Of a DNA stretch of 64,000 nucleotides, positions 1 to 11,032 are shown piece after piece (the stretch's first letter is position 1; each line of letters starts with the position of its first letter). The translations under genes and the position numbers were made by a program. The DNA lies in NCBI GenBank assembly GCA_023053545.1, contig JAKZAN010000005.1, positions 7,440,001 to 7,504,000 of the forward strand, read 5' to 3'. This DNA is from Lepidurus packardi. Taxonomy: Eukaryota; Arthropoda; Branchiopoda; Notostraca; Triopsidae. Below the pieces are notes generated by a model. That model was not told the DNA's origin and made no database searches. It worked only from the letters and a program-made list of their open reading frames with translations.

Positions 1-478
1 CAGGCAACACACTCTTAGCTGTTGTCGCTTGCTGCTTTCTGGCGTCCTCTCTCCAAGATTGCGACTGATGCTGAGAGTTGACTTTCCCTTTCGGAACTGC
101 CGAAGCTCCGCCTACCGCAATGGGAGTATTTTGCTCAGTTCGCTTAAAAGGTATTTCGCTATCGTTTTGGCGCTGTTTTCCTATTGAGGTCGAGCTTGAG
201 GTTTCCACTGTGACTTTTGACGTATCAGCTTGACCTAGTACTGCACTCCCATTGGTTTGACCGTCACTGGCGGAAGATGTACTCGTTTTTTTCTTCCGTG
301 GTTTGCGTTTTTTGAGAGCAGCTCCATTTTTATCATTATTGGCTGTTGCTGTAGCTTGTTTATCTTCTAAGGTATCTACTTTAAATACCAGCTTTTTCAA
401 GTCTGTTTCTAAGCCCCGCAACTGGTCCGTCTTAATCCAAGTACTTGCTATAGTAGTAACTCTTGGCTGTTCTGCCAT
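1..478 (-). CDS. unrecognised protein, N-terminal part (runs off the window)
   Basis: The frame is open from an ATG at 478 to the window edge, 159 codons with no stop. The start begins MAEQPRVTT. A stretch with spaced leucines (about residues 19-45, LRGLETDLKKLVFKVDTLED) could form a coiled coil. It is followed by a basic cluster, KKRKPRKKK, that looks like a nuclear localisation signal, then a Ser/Thr/Gln-rich low-complexity tail. I do not recognise the family. The length of the open frame and its biased but non-random composition argue for a real coding exon. Its C-terminus and any downstream exons lie outside the window. Confidence 0.6.
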   Translation of the reverse strand, partial: MAEQPRVTTIASTWIKTDQLRGLETDLKKLVFKVDTLEDKQATATANNDKNGAALKKRKPRKKKTSTSSASDGQTNGSAVLGQADTSKVTVETSSSTSIGKQRQNDSEIPFKRTEQNTPIAVGGASAVPKGKVNSQHQSQSWREDARKQQATTAKSVLP

Positions 479-1353
479 ATTCACTACAAAGACAACCAAT
501 ATTAACTTGTTCAGCACAGTTAATAAACTTAAATTACCTTATTTAAGTCGAAATCCCAACCCCAAACAAAACCCACGCGCATGGTAAACAAACACGAAAC
601 GAAATGACGCGTTTAGGGATAAGGTTTTCCCTCGTTTTCAACCAGTCCGTGCCGCCACCTATTAAGAAGCTCAACAAGGACTCAAACCTCCTAGTACAGT
701 TAAAAAAAGTAAACGGTTTACAACGCGGATCTTACTTCAGTCGAAAAACTACATAGAATATAAGAGAGAAACGTCGTTTTTCTCTTAGCGAATGCTTTGT
801 TCTAGTTGATTAGGAATGCCTACTTTGCGGGGTGTGCGGGCAAGTCTGTAAATCTATCCCTCCTATATTCCTTCACCACCACAGAACCTACTGAGACCGA
901 GAAAGCGGGTTCAAACCTTTACCTCTAATATATCTGTATTATGCTGGCTAATTTTTATAGGCCTGTTTCTGTAAGGTATACCTTAAAAACAGAGATTTTA
1001 TTTTTAGAGTTCCATTGGATTTGAATAGCGCGCGTCACTGAAAGACGCATGGCCCACTTCGGCCACTATAGGCCTGTAACCGCTTGCAGCTTGTAGCCGC
1101 TTGCAGCCTCGCAGTCGTGCTCACACAGCCGAACCTGTTGGATGTTGAAGATCTGTTGTCGTGACTAATTTTTGGGACAGTTGTGTTTTCAGGGTAAGTT
1201 AATTTTACTGTTGGTTAGTTTTTGCACAATTCTTGTTGTTCCATACGCATTTATTTAGCTTCGTGTGTGGAATTTGGGTGTGGTTTGAGTGCAGTCTGCA
1301 GCTCCTGTTAGCACAGGTCTCATTCACGTTTAACCGCATCACCACTGCCTACA
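479..1353. other. non-coding stretch upstream of the partial gene
   Basis: No convincing coding frame. There is a GC-richer patch at about 1030-1140 with an 11-base direct repeat (ccgcttgcagc) at 1080-1090 and 1097-1107. A consensus-like splice donor (gtaagtt) lies at about 1194 on the plus strand. The stretch could hold a divergent promoter and a 5' non-coding exon for the candidate plus-strand gene that follows. Confidence 0.4.
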
Positions 1354-2899
1354 GGACTGTCGACGATTCCTGAAACTTTGCCTGCTCGTAAACCTTCGAT
1401 CGCAAAACGATTCCGTTCCAAATCCACTTCCCAAGTCCATGACTTGAAAGAAAGCTTTATCAACCCAGCATTTTGTCTTGAAAATCTAGCCTTAAAGAAA
1501 CCTACGTTAGACGATACCCCTGTCATCTATACAATAGACAAATCACCTAGATCGCGGGATCGGCGGACCCTCTTACCTCCACCAATTGACCCTTCATCGG
1601 ACCCTTCCTCTTTATGAAGAGGAGGGTAAAGGTATACGGTTTTATTAGTTCGAAACATGACAAAGGGGTTTGTTCCGGCAAGAACAAAATGCTTAATCTG
1701 AGGTTTAAAGGAGTTTAGTGCATACTTTAGGTTGGAACTGTCTTTGGTATTCTTCTCTCTAGTATTAAGAGTAGTATTGTGTACTTCAGGGTGTTTTGCT
1801 TTGGTCTCACTTTGATTACCACGGATTTTCAGGACCCGTATTTTCTTTTACACAGGGATTAAGCTTTATGTTCATTATAACACCAACTGGTGCTTTCGAT
1901 TTGGGTGAAGGTGCGAAAAGGATCTGTATTACTTCTTTAAAAAAGCGTTGCAAGTCTTTTTATCTGGCTAACTTTTTGCTTCCGATTTAGGCAAGAGGTT
2001 CGTAACTCCCTTGGTAGGTGTACGAGGGTTAAACTATTAAGTTTCGGTTAAAAAGTTACAACTTTGGTTTAAAACTCCCGTATGCCCGTGACTCTTTGAC
2101 ATCAATAAGCTAAGGTATACGGGAGCAGTAAAAAGGGTCTTCTTGCGCGAGGGCTCCCCTTCAGAACATCCGATACCGCGTACACAACCTCTTGCGGAAA
2201 AGTCGAAACACACAAATCTTTAAAAGTTTAAGGGGGGATTAAGGTTTCAAAAAAGCTTAACAATTTTTAACTGAGTGGTCAGGGTGTACGAAGTTAAACA
2301 CGAGTTGCGAACCCCTTGGATTTGGGTTATGGCTACATTTATGTTAAGTTGGACTGCTTTTACTGACAGATTTAGGCATGTAACCAAGAGGGCTCTTGTT
2401 TTTTGCACGATTCTTTGATTTACTGCGCTAGCTTTTTTTGCGCGGTAATTTTAGCAAAGAGCTCGGCTGTAATTTGGTTTGGTTCGTCTTTTTCAACAGC
2501 CGATATTCGTCCTTCGACTCTAACGCCAACAGAAGTGCAATTTCCTTGGAAACGTATGGATGATATGGATAATGCTTCGGTCCCCAACAACAATTTCCTG
2601 CTTGGGTAGAAAATTAAGGAGTACACCGCCTATAATTCGCCAACGAGCACCTATCTTTGTGAGTTGACGTTAAAATCTTCAAGTTAAGAGACTTTATTTT
2701 CGTTTGCTTCTTTGAATTAGGTGGTTTGGAGAAGAGTGCACCCCATCCGTCTGTTATCGGCCTCTTTAAGCGTGAAAATGTGTTGTCACGATTTGCTGCC
2801 AATGAAAATTCTCCGTTCCCTAGTATACCAGAAGAACCTGCGAAAGATCGCGAGAAAGAATCTAACGAAACACCTAGTACTTCGGTCTCACGGGCGTGA
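1354..2899 (+). other. possible unrecognised multi-exon gene (plus strand)
   Basis: Several blocks look like plus-strand exons. At 1354-1617, after an acceptor (gcctacag), an open frame ends in TGA and includes KESFINPAFCLENLALKK. At 1856-1910 there is a strong acceptor (cttttacacag) and a short open block. At 2500-2605 a strong acceptor (ctttttcaacag) opens a frame reading RPSTLTPTEVQFPWKRMDD. At 2721-2899 an acceptor (gaattag) opens a frame containing FKRENVLSRFAANENS and ending at TGA 2897-2899. The phases of all four blocks do not join cleanly, so I cannot give a single model, and I do not recognise the family. It may be a decayed or mis-modelled gene, or chance open frames. Confidence 0.25.
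2071..2128. mobile_element. relic of the TTAA-flanked element family
   Basis: The segment ends in ctcccgtat and atacgggag in inverted orientation. Its right part (gtgactctttgacatcaata, then agctaaggtatacgggag) matches the right end of the full-length element at 20822-21442. The interior has been lost, leaving little more than the two ends. It overlaps the uncertain plus-strand gene region. Confidence 0.5.
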
Positions 2900-4050
2900 A
2901 TAACTTAACAAATATAAACTACACTTACCTCCCCTATAGTCCTTAGGGTGCCGAAAGGAAATCTCTTTGGTTTTACTTGTGTTTTTCTTAGATTTTGTGC
3001 CTTGCCAAACTGTTTTTACTTATAATCCTTAAGAGTGGCGTTACAATGAACGTCGAAGCTGTGGTAACGATGGAGTAGTTTAGGTTCAAGATTTTACTTC
3101 AGAAAATTTAACACATTCATAATTATCTGTTCGTACAAAGTTCTTTGTCCGCATGCAGGGTACCATATTCCATATTATATAAGTTAGGAAAGAAAAGCGC
3201 TGCTTTCACAGCGGCACTACTAATTTTAATACTAACTTTAAATCTGGGAAACTAGTTCAGCAGACCTGATTTAGTGTTGGGTAACTTGCATGTGTATATA
3301 CTGTCGCGGTTCGCCTTTTCCAAATGCTTTATTTCCTTTACTGTCCAAAACTGGACAGCCTTTTCTTTACATTTGCTTGTCTTTTTATATCACTTGGTGA
3401 CCTTTCATTAGTAAATATGCTTCTTTCAACGTTGGTCCTTCATTGACCCTACCTCGCCTTTGCCAAGAATCCCACACTTACTCCCAAACATGCAAATTAA
3501 CCAAGACCAACGTCTTGAAAAGGGTCACTCGCTACAATACCAACTTGCATGTGTATATATACCAACCCCCTTCGAACAACCTAATTCCATTCCCCAACCC
3601 GGTTTAGTTATTTGTAAATTGTACAGAAAATAGAGACGATTTTAATTGAGATCTTTGATCGGTTTTTGGCATCTTCGATTTTTTTTGTTCGGCAAGAAAC
3701 GGTACCGATTGTTGCCCTGTTTTGTTCTAACTTAAGAAGGGTGAAAAACCTGGGTAAGAGTACACTTTTCTAAAGGGTTTGCATAAGGGTCGACTCTGAG
3801 AAAAATCTTTCTTCTTTCCTACCCCTGTTATGTCTCCAGCCGGAGAAAAAGAACACATTTTGGGTCTTTTCAGAAATTGAAGTACATTTCGAGTACTTAT
3901 TATTCTCTGCTTTCGTCTTTGTTGGGCAATTCGAACTTTTTTTTTAAATGGTAGTTTCTTAAGTTTGTGCAGAGAAAGTTTCGCGTATGCTAGCAAAGCG
4001 AAGCTTTTGCTGGAAAAGCGTTTTCAGGGCTTTTCTCCATAAGGAATGAT
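2900..4050. other. intergenic, nothing recognised
   Basis: AT-rich sequence with only short open frames lacking splice context or family similarity. The motif cttgcatgtgtatata occurs twice (about 3287 and 3543), a small dispersed repeat of unknown meaning. Confidence 0.4.
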
Positions 4051-4059
4051 GCTGTATCA

Positions 4060-4335
4060 AGTACCCTTCAAAAATCGTGAAAAAATTATAGCCTCGCCCC
4101 TTTTCCCAACTCCCTGCTCGTTTCCTATCCCCGATATTCGAGCTCGTGATGCCGAAGCTTCACAATTTCGAATATAGGAACCTTGCTGAGAAGGCATGAT
4201 ACAAAGAAAGAGAGCCATTTAATATTTCATTGTTTTTTTACGGAATAAATTGCCTCGAAAGGTTTTCGAACCTAAGACCTTACGATTACAAGGCTTGCGT
4301 CTTATCCACTCGGTCATAAGCTTGTGCTTAAAGTT
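4060..4335 (-). mobile_element. SINE-like element with tRNA-like head, copy 1
   Basis: On the minus strand the 5' part reads like a decayed tRNA. It has a box-A-like TGACCGAGTGG, an anticodon-loop-like CTTGTAA and a box-B-like GGTTCGAAAAC. The acceptor and anticodon stems do not pair well, so this is not a working tRNA gene. The body contains GAAGCTTCGGCAT and CGAATATCGGG and ends in GATTTTTGAAGG. Body and 3' end are shared with copy 2 about 150 bases away in the same orientation. Confidence 0.5.
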
Positions 4336-4489
4336 CGTTAAAACTTCTATAAAAGCAACATGTGAAGTAAGCTGTTGTACAGTGTATCTATATAGTAATC
4401 CATCTTCTGTTCAATTTATGAAAATATGACGGTCCGTCTATAGCTATACCTTGGTTTCCTGTAGAAGTATGCATTATTATACAATATTT

Positions 4490-4682
4490 CCTTCAAAAAT
4501 CGCTAAAAAAAAAAAAAAAAAAAAAATGAGAGCTTCGCCGATTTTCCTGTACCCAACCCGGCTTTTACTATTCCCGATATTCACGTTCGTAATGCCGAAG
4601 CTTTTTCGAATACGGGGTTTCGATTCGAGGCCCTCTCGTTCCCCAGTTTTGCGTTTTATCAATTCTGCCATACGTTTTTTTT
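4490..4682 (-). mobile_element. SINE-like element, copy 2
   Basis: Same body as copy 1: AAGCTTCGGCAT, GAATATCGGG and a terminal GATTTTTGAAGG, all on the minus strand. The head has a weaker tRNA likeness (TGGCAGAATTGATAAA and CGAATCGAAACCCC). A run of 22 A (plus strand, 4505-4526) replaces a shorter A-run found at the same place in copy 1, so it is an expanded homopolymer inside the element and not a terminal tail. Confidence 0.5.
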
Positions 4683-4689
4683 GTTTTTT

Positions 4690-5781
4690 TGTTTTAATTT
4701 ATTTAGGCGTAGGCTTATGCCTATTGCCTTTCTTACAGTATCTACAATCTGGATTTCGATAATCACCATAACATCATGAGTGGGTTTGTGTTCCACTCTT
4801 AACTTGGGTGAACAAACCACGTGTGAGGAAACTCGAGTGAAATGACTAGGGTTGATGGGTGCGAGATAAAAATAACGTAAAAGGGTTTGTGAAACAGGGC
4901 TTAAAATTAGCGTTTGAGTATGAGTATAAACAACTTAACTCATGAGTATAAACATACGTTTATACTCATGAGTTGAGGTTAACCTAACTCACCTGAGATA
5001 TGGAAACGTTGCTCTATCATTACAGGAGCAGTCGAGACGCAACTGCGTAGCCCGCTAGTGGTAGCTATTCAACAGCTTGCAGCATTCTGATCCCTAAACC
5101 CGTCAGTTGAAATCGATAACAAGTGTTAACTACCAATCTACGTTAGGGCGGGAAGTTCGAATCACTTTGAAATTTCAAGGTGTTGCTATGTACCACTGTG
5201 GTACGATAATTTACTGGTAGTGTAACACGCGTAGGAAGTAATAACAAACTTGGCTGTATTGTGAGGCCCTTTACGGTTAAAGCAGGCTACTTTACGCAGG
5301 GGAAAAAAACCTACAGTACGAACAAAGAATCGCACTTACGTAACAAGTTGGCATGGTTGACCTTTCCTATCTTTCTGCAGCTGATAAAATAAAAATAGTT
5401 CACAGCACACAGTCAAAACATGCAAATGAAACTACCTCTATCAAAAATACCAAGTTCACATCATTTTTTTCCAAACGGAACTACAACTGAAAGGGAATAA
5501 GGATAAACCAGCCACACCATAGTGCACCTTGGACCACCTTGCACGGACTGCACTTTTTCAATTCTTACAAGAGAATAGAGCAGGCTAGAATGGCTACTTG
5601 TGGATAAGGCCGAAGGAAAGTCACTCAAAAGGAGTTTAAAGAACATAATTAAGGTTAATCGAACGCGGGTTGAAATTAACCATTGAACGACGGACGTTAT
5701 GGAGATTAAATGAAAGGCCAAAATAAAAGAGAACCTGATCCTCCCTAGGTTGCACCCATTGCTTATAAGTTAAGACCCCAA
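4690..5781. other. intergenic between the SINE-like copies and LNX
   Basis: No supported gene. It contains the perfect palindrome at 4937-4974 and otherwise only short unsupported frames. It includes the 3' flank of LNX. Confidence 0.5.
4937..4974. repeat. perfect 17-bp inverted repeat (hairpin)
   Basis: Arms at 4937-4953 (aactcatgagtataaac) and 4958-4974 (gtttatactcatgagtt) are exact reverse complements separated by four bases (atac). The arm motif gagtataaac also occurs just upstream. Confidence 0.9.
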
Positions 5782-8700
5782 TTATAATTCCGTGCCCGGC
5801 CAAGACAAGGTCGTTAATTTGATGGTATGACCCGTAGCTTTAAGCAAAACCACAGCTTGGCTGTGATCTAATCCTTGGAGATTCTGATTGTCCACAGCCA
5901 AGAGACGATCACCACATCTGAGAGCGCCACTTCGGCCAGCAGGCGAGTCTGGTATAATGAGCAAGACGTGGATAGGCTCTGGCTCATCATTGTCACCATT
6001 TCGAGCGCCACCTACCACACTAAAACCCCAACTACCAGCATCGTCTTCTCGTGCCAATTCGACGTGCTTGGGAAACTGTAGTACATCTGGTAATTGCTGC
6101 CAATACAACCAGGTTGGTGTAAACAACTCCGGTCCGGGTGAGAATTCAGGGGCCGGATAGATACTCAAGCAAAGCTGCGCTTGTCCCAAAGTTGCCTTGA
6201 GCGCGAATACGGCTTGCTGGTGGCTGATACCCACCAAACTTTGACTGCCAACCGCCAACAAGACATCGCCTCTTCTTACAGTACCAGCTCGACTTACGCA
6301 GCCATCAGGATGGAGATTGGAAACGTAAACGCACGTAGCTTGATGCTGGCGCAATCCACCTCCAATACGCAATCCTAAAGTTTCTCCGCATTTCTAAGAG
6401 ATACAAATACGTATTAGAAGCTACAACTAAACCAAGTGCTGCAAGATACCTTAACTATCGTAATTTCCTTCAAGTGCTTCAAAACGACTTCATCACCGGT
6501 GAGATCTACGCCTGGGGGCAAGGAACTGTTGGACGACGTGCCCGAATCATCTAAAGTTTCACAGGATTGGCTTCTGGCATTACTGGCTTCGCCTTTATCT
6601 TCAGGCGTGTAGACGCTTAGCGAGAGTATGCGTTTGGCTAAAATAAACAAGACAATTGCATCAGTCTTGCTCGTAAAGTGATCTTGAATGAAAAAGTACC
6701 TGCGTCCAAGGGAAAACGAATCAAATCCTCTGGAGCAGATTTGGCCCTTGAGTGTGAAACAGATAGATGCTTATGGTGGCGCGGTTTTGGTGGCAGTGGC
6801 AAAGGGGCTGGTGTTGCCGACTCGACACCTTGCGGAGCTAGTGTACGCTTTACTTCCAAAACAACAATTTCACGACTCTACAAAAAAAAAAAAAAAAAAA
6901 AAAGCAAAAACATAATTTAAAATTTTAGTAAACGTTGGACGAAAAAACAAGCTTACTTGGATCAGCTGGGATGCCAACTCGAGATTTTGAGCTCCAGCTT
7001 CTTCTCCATTGATGGTCAGTAGGACATCAGCAGGTTTAAGTCGTCCATCTTGGTCCGCTACGCTGTCTTCAATGACTTCCAATATGCTGACACTATTGGC
7101 AGGTCCTCGAGTGAGTCGAATTCCCAATGCTTGTCCCAAAACTTTACGTAAAGTGACCACCAAACGCTCTAAACACAAAAAAGAAGCAAGAGATAAGACG
7201 TATTGTGCACCAGTTAGTACTTGAACCGCGTTCGTTTTGCACCTTTGACTTAAACTTAGAGTAGCCAAACTTCTTTGACTTGCGTTTATAAGCGTTCATT
7301 TTAGCCTCAACTAAAAAAGTTTACGGAAGTCGACTTGGAAAGTCTTGAGTCCAAAACGAACGTTTATAAGCAAAAGTTTACAATTGCTCCGCGCAATGGT
7401 GGTGCTTGTAGAAAATAAACAAAAGCAATATATGAACTGTTCGATATCGACAAAGGAGATAAATAAACAAGGGGCGGAGTAAAGTTTAAGTTGGGTACAA
7501 GAGTACTCGCTATAGGCTTGACTGACTGTGAGACGAAAACTAAAAGTAAAGTTTCAAAGTCAGAGTGGACTAATTTAAAGAAAACGCTTATAAGTCCGAA
7601 GTTTATGGAAGTCTACCTATCTTGAACGCTTTGAAGCGCAAAATCTTGGCTAGACTTTTAAGTCGGCTTAAACTTTCGTCAAAACGAACCCGGCTTTGAT
7701 ACTAGAAAAAAAGGCTTACCTCCTGGATAAGTTCGTTTACGACTCGTGTCGCGATACACACCCAGATTAATCTTCTGTCCAGCTTTCCTGAGCAAGCTGG
7801 CGAACTGCAGATGCGTCACCGGAGTTAAATCGGTTTGGTCCAAGTATACCAACTGGTCGCCGGGTCGTAAAACTCGGCCGTTAGGATGACCGCACGTTTG
7901 AATGACCAAACAACGCTAAGGTAAACAAGAAAAAACATTAAAAACTGCCTTTTTGGGGGCTTGTAATAATTTAAAAAAATTAGAAATAAAAAAAATTACG
8001 AGAGGAGTATCAGCCCCGCCTACAACCGAAATGCCCCATGCCTGCGTAGGTGAAGGCCTTGAGAGTTCCAGCCATAGTATGTCATGCGGCAATAAAGGTG
8101 TGTTGGTCCGCTCCGAGTTTCCATTAGCCCCAGTTGCCCCTCCTATTCCACCTCCGACCGCTGCGCCGTTGCTGTTATGACTGCCAAATTGACATTCCGT
8201 GGTCTGATGCTTACGAACGGTTCGTACCGGTCCTCGTACTGCACAGCCCAATGGCGCGTGGACGCAATTGATGAAGCATCCTTCACAACGATACTTGAGA
8301 TGATCTTCCAGCTGTCCACGGGGTAAAATAGCTTGGCAAACGGAGTTATACGGGCAGCGCACTGTCAACTTTTCGAGCAGCCTGCCAAACGTAGAATGAA
8401 AACAAAATTCTTAAAAACAAAAAAATAATTTCTAAAAAGCGCCGCCACAACAAAAAGGACGCCTTTCTGTTATTAATAACACTCTGCCTGGCTTGACAAA
8501 GCTAATTATAACTCCCTAACTGAATGGCCTGAGCCAAATGCTAACAATTCGCTGACATACGCAAATTTCTCTGGTGGCCAATCGCCAAAGTACGTCTCCA
8601 TTACGTTTTAAGCTTTTAGATTACAGTACCTGTCGTAGATGCGAATACAAACGAAAGAGCTGTCTCAAGAGTTGGTTGTTTATATTGTTAAAACGCTTTT

Positions 8701-9615
8701 AAGGGTTTCCGCCTGGTTCCTTACAATGTTTGGTAACATTAAAAGAGCTAAATTCGTCACCGGAACAGTCGCCCTGTGCGGCAGCGCCTTCTTTGGGATG
8801 AGTACCAACGAATGTCCCTTGCAATCCGCCCACAAGGTTATTTTTAAAGGCTGCACATTCTTACCTATATCTTCCCTTGACGCCGAAAGTTGAAAAAATG
8901 CTCTTCACGTCTCATGAACCATATTAGGTTTTGGCAAAAGAAAAGCAGAAAAAAGATTCCGAGGGAAACTAGCGACCTCTTAAACGTTCCTTCTCAATTT
9001 TGATTTCCAGCCCGAAATAAATTACTTCCTTAAAGTTGACGAGAATTGAGTTCTACGGGAGTCTGGCACTAGTCCAAAACCTTAATTACCATTTGGAACC
9101 TGTCCATCACAAACCCTAAAGCTTTACCGTCCTACCATTTCTCTTCCAGTATACACTGATGGTTCCAAAATAACAAAACGTGAGAAACAAGGGGCACACA
9201 AAATAGAGAAAAAAATAGTGGAGACTTACTTGCGAAGAACGATGGAGGACGGTAGGCATAATTCCTTGGACAAGGGTTTTCGATCAATGGGACAAAGTTG
9301 CTGTGGATAGGAAGGTACGCCTCCTCTGCTAGAATGATTAGCATTCGGAGTAATGCGAGATTGAGCCTCTAAACAAGTTAAAAGGCAGGCTTGGCAGAAG
9401 GTGTGTCCACAAGGCGTGTCTAGGGGAATGACGAAAGGCTGAAGACAAATATGGCATGTGAGGTCTTCGTCGACTTCGGCGGCATAGTCGTAAACGTGTG
9501 GTTCGTGATGAGGATGTGTTTGGCCGCACGTACGACAAGGCCGAGCGTGGGTGTGAAGATGGTGGGCGTGGCCATGCGAAGGCGGTTCCGAGGTAGGTAC
9601 AGGGTGGTCTAACAT
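5782..9615 (-). CDS. LNX: LNX-type E3 ubiquitin ligase: RING, zinc region, four PDZ domains
   Basis: Minus-strand exons: 9230-9615, 8000-8381, 7720-7915, 6957-7168, 6700-6877, 6450-6637, 5782-6393; 717 aa, all phases consistent. The RING finger lies at about residues 54-112, with CHICLQPF and DTPCGHTFC as in vertebrate LNX1/2. It is followed by a Cys/His-rich block (CVHAPLGC...H...C) resembling a TRAF-type finger. Four PDZ domains follow at about 230-310, 322-410, 505-590 and 630-715, the last ending SWPGTEL against CWPGSLV in LNX. The family ubiquitinates Numb and scaffolds PDZ ligands at membranes. The start is uncertain: the frame stays open upstream of ATG 9615 past a possible acceptor near 9673, so an extra 5' exon may exist. 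The exon at 6700-6877 is preceded (minus strand) by a T-run of about 20 serving as polypyrimidine tract. Confidence 0.93.
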
Positions 9616-9824
9616 AGCTTTCCAAAGGGGATTCAAAAATGGACGGACAAATGATTCAGACACAACTTTTTCTGTGGTAAAAAGGTAGGAGGGATTTTTT
9701 TTCTGTAATCTTCAAATGGGACGAGGTAATTCTGAGTTCTGCTGGCTAATGATGCGGTTTTTAAAACGCAGAAATACGCCGTCCCGGGGCCGTATACAAC
9801 CGATCAGCATCATTATTAATCCAT

Positions 9825-10211
9825 TTATGCCTAAAAAATAGACAAAAAGAAAGAAAAAGATCCTTCTTAGCAACACGCGTTAACCCGTAAGGTAAAATAA
9901 TAGTTATTAATAGAACGACTTGGGGTGGAGTTCCAGGAACACGAGGTGAATTGAAAATAGTACGAATCTCTCGTCTTTTATACCAAAGATTCACACAAGG
10001 TGACATAGTAAAATTGACAGAAATATTTCGGAAGTGTGCTTGAAACGTGAAGTTTGAAAGTTGAGAGAGAAAAACTTACCCCAGTATACAACAGCCACAA
10101 GATACCCAATAACAAGATAATGACAAGATAATTAACCACGAGCGATTTAGCTTCGCGATTTTCCAACGCAGTCACCTGATCCATGATTGACTTTCTCCTG
10201 GAATCAGCCAT
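9825..10211 (-). CDS. putative small single-pass membrane protein, 45 aa
   Basis: Exon 1 (10080-10211) starts MADSRRKSIMDQ, has a short charged N-terminus and one hydrophobic segment (LVVNYLVIILLLGILWLLY, about residues 24-42), and ends at a good donor (GTAAGT). The nearest acceptor (TTTTTTAG) starts exon 2 at 9830, which adds one alanine and a stop at 9825-9827. The result would be a tiny tail-anchored protein. I do not recognise it. A different downstream exon would change the C-terminus, so exon 1 is better supported than the end. Confidence 0.45.
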
Positions 10212-10329
10212 GATTTGAGCAATTTAGAGCAACAAAGTTCACCCCAAAGTTTCAATGAAAAATTTAACGTTTCACGGAGCCGAGCTTGGCGTGAGTGAGA
10301 CGACGACGTTAACGACGCTCGGTTTTTAG
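10212..10329. promoter_or_regulatory. likely divergent promoter
   Basis: Only 118 bases separate the ATG of the small membrane-protein gene (minus, 10211) from the ATG of the candidate plus-strand gene (10330). It is relatively CG-rich (ggagccgagc, gacgacgttaacgacgctcg). No TATA box is obvious. The call is from geometry alone. Confidence 0.35.
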
Positions 10330-11032
10330 ATGCCAAGGCGTTCTAGGCGTCTGGCTGCAGGCCCAGCTTTGAAAGAGGGCCAAGAGAGGAGAGGTGCAAA
10401 GGGGGTAAGAAGACATGTAATTTGCTGGATATGCCCTGTCAGAGTGCAGCGAAGCCGTTTGTTGTGTGTCGTAGCTCAAGAAGCCAGGACACAGACCTAT
10501 TTATACTCGCGAGTTTGGGGCAAAGCAAAAGCCATCAAGTTCATTCGAAGAGAGGCTTTGAGTAGTCATTCATCGTTAAGGATGTAGAACTAATGGCTGC
10601 ATTAAACGAGACTATTAATATGAGAATGAACGTCGGTAGCTATCACAGCTACAGAACGGCCGAGTTGAAAAGCGTGAAAACATCTGGGATTGAAACAAAA
10701 GTCTTTCTTACGACATGCGAAGACGAGCCTTGAGTTTGAACGTGTTGCTGTTGGGTTTTTCAACACAGCTAGGCTAAATATATCTGCTGGTCTAAGGCTG
10801 CTTTGCATGCGTTGCTGTGTTACACCTGTTGGAGGACGAGAGGGAAACGGCTTCTGGTTTACAACATATATAAAAGACTGAAAGAATCGCTTGAAAATCA
10901 ACAAAATAAGAGCATGTGGAAGGTGGGCTTACCACATAGACAATCTCAAGCGAGGAATTTACCCTTTCAGTAGATCCTTGGCAAGAATTCCTGAAAAAGC
11001 GAGCAATTTGCTTGATGGTCAACAACAACTGA
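10330..11032 (+). CDS. candidate small spliced gene, unrecognised
   Basis: ATG 10330 opens a basic N-terminus (MPRRSRRLAAGPALKEGQ) that runs to a donor (gtaaga) after residue 25. The next block, from an acceptor at 10580, starts in phase and reads DVELMAALNETINMRMNVG with normal protein texture. Further blocks look coding: one containing LKESLENQQNKSMWK (about 10875-10922) and one after acceptor ccctttcag at 10970, open in two frames, one ending at TGA 11030-11032. The junctions between the last blocks are not settled. The family is unknown to me. It may be a small nuclear protein judging by the basic start, but that is a guess. Confidence 0.35.

Noticed and set aside
3727..3996. 89-codon minus frame rich in Lys/Arg
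   Set aside because: No splice sites in context, no domain and AT-biased composition; probably chance.
4260..4333. Apparent tRNA-Thr (TGT) gene on the minus strand
   Set aside because: Box A and B and the anticodon loop look right, but acceptor and anticodon stems do not pair. The segment heads a repeat copy, so it was called SINE-like.
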